Below, piece after piece: positions 63,494 to 64,000 of a DNA stretch of 64,000 bases. The notes below the pieces were generated by a model. The model had not been told where the DNA came from, searched no databases, and saw nothing but the letters and a program-made list of their open reading frames with translations. Where the stretch lies: the NCBI GenBank assembly GCA_033239525.1, contig BSYO01000030.1:8903119-8967118 (forward strand). The letters are read 5' to 3'. Made by a program: the position numbers and the translations under genes. Every line of letters begins with the position of its first letter. Position 1 is the stretch's first letter. Source of the stretch: Nepenthes gracilis (lineage: Eukaryota > Streptophyta > Magnoliopsida > Caryophyllales > Nepenthaceae).

Positions 63494-64000
63494 TTACCCT
63501 GTAAACTGATCGAGGCACCCCAGAATACGCTCGTTTTTCTCCTTCAGACTAGCGACCTTTGCTTTCAGGCTCACGTTCACCGCCTCCATACCCGCTAGGA
63601 CAGACTCCAGGGCAGCCGCGTCCTCTCGATGCTCCGTCCCCAAAGCCTTCAGCTTAGAGTCAAGCCAGGCGATCTCCGTGTCCCTATGGAGATCACCATG
63701 TCTCTCTGCCTAAGCGCCTTGGCAACCGCACTCAAGACCTTATCAACCTGCACACAAAAAAACAAAGAGAGGAGGGTTAGAAAAGGCAAACCAAAAGATA
63801 AGGCGGGCAACAGAATTTATACGTCCCAAATTCTTCGTGTTGGCCTGTCTGTCCTGGCACCCAGGTCTGGCGCCAATGGCGGTGAGCAAGAAATGGGACC
63901 CACGTCGACAAGGCTGGCGGCGACCTCAGCCAAGAACTCCGCCATTGGATCCTCTGGAGTATCCTCCGTCCTAAATGACTCCTTGGGAACGGTAGCGAGC
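63494..64000 (-). CDS. Antisense gene of the Tat element, two exons visible, partial
   Basis: An open minus-strand segment from the window edge to 63,823 (including EDTPEDPMAEFLAEVAASLV) ends at GGGAC|GTATAA. A pyrimidine-rich stretch ending in GTGTGCAG lies at 63,748-63,775, and coding resumes at 63,747 with VDKVLSAVAKALRQRD. After one apparent frameshift near 63,685 it continues with LDSKLKALGTEHRED and SLKAKVASLKEKNERI to a TAA at 63,494-63,496. The C-terminal half has coiled-coil spacing. Antisense ORFs downstream of integrase are known in Tat elements such as Grande. The function is unknown. Confidence 0.6.

Larger units (their letters stand above)
58258..64000 (+). mobile_element. Tat-lineage Ty3/gypsy retrotransposon, defective, truncated by window edge
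   Basis: Order: 5' LTR (58,258-59,302), primer-binding site, protease C-terminal remnant, reverse transcriptase, RNase H, start of a second RNase H, integrase, ~40-bp repeats, and an antisense gene. The second (archaeal-type) RNase H and an antisense gene after integrase are hallmarks of the Tat lineage. Gag and most of protease are missing: only ~600 bp separate LTR and reverse transcriptase. Several stops and frameshifts interrupt pol, so the element is not autonomous. The 3' LTR must lie beyond 64,000. Confidence 0.9.

Overview
This is nuclear DNA from a flowering plant, probably a eudicot. It is very AT-rich between genes, has plant-type GT..AG introns of up to ~10 kb, and carries solo LTRs, a Tat-lineage Ty3/gypsy retrotransposon and organelle-derived fragments. 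The only recognisable host genes are two tandem, same-orientation (minus strand) copies of a GH31 alpha-glucosidase of the plant AGLU1 type (apoplastic or vacuolar acid alpha-glucosidase).

Gene A (exons from 43,501 down to 23,360) is complete in the window. It has five exons with matching phases, separated by introns of about 9.7, 5.4, 1.8 and 0.44 kb, and would encode ~940 residues. Exon 4, however, lacks two single bases compared with the frame the protein family requires. As given, translation stops after ~472 residues, before the catalytic nucleophile. Gene B starts at 14,290. Its exons 1 and 2 are open and in frame, and exons 3-5 should lie beyond the left edge. Exons, exon phases and much of intron 2 are collinear between A and B, which shows a tandem gene duplication. 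The two first introns are similar in length (~10.0 and 9.7 kb) but hold different insertions.

Layout from left to right. 1-14,290: gene B, whose intron 1 contains a diverged LTR-like direct-repeat pair (4.15-6.3 kb), simple repeats, a possible LINE ORF1 remnant and a 1,198-bp solo LTR (9,802-10,999). 14,502-15,280: a 779-bp solo LTR about 210 bp upstream of the gene B start codon. 15.3-23.3 kb: intergenic, with a decayed retroelement or pararetrovirus-like coding remnant and a foldback element. 23,360-43,501: gene A. Its intron 2 carries a degenerate organelle-type tRNA-Asn, and its intron 1 carries a solo LTR, an AT-rich dispersed repeat and a ~3.5-kb tandem array of ~1.15-kb units that look organellar. 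44-55 kb: AT-rich upstream DNA with a second copy of the dispersed repeat, a plastid ndhD fragment and another LTR-like pair. 55,351-56,512: a solo LTR in minus orientation. 57.08-57.23 kb: a 51-bp minisatellite. 58,258-64,000+: a Tat-type Ty3/gypsy element with 5' LTR, primer-binding site, protease remnant, dead reverse transcriptase, RNase H pieces, integrase, a 40-bp repeat block and an antisense gene that has its own intron. It runs off the right edge.

I found no convincing new biological system. The points most worth checking are the two exon-4 deletions, the LTR insertion that shortens the gene B promoter, the organelle-like tandem array inside an intron, and the spliced antisense gene of the Tat element.
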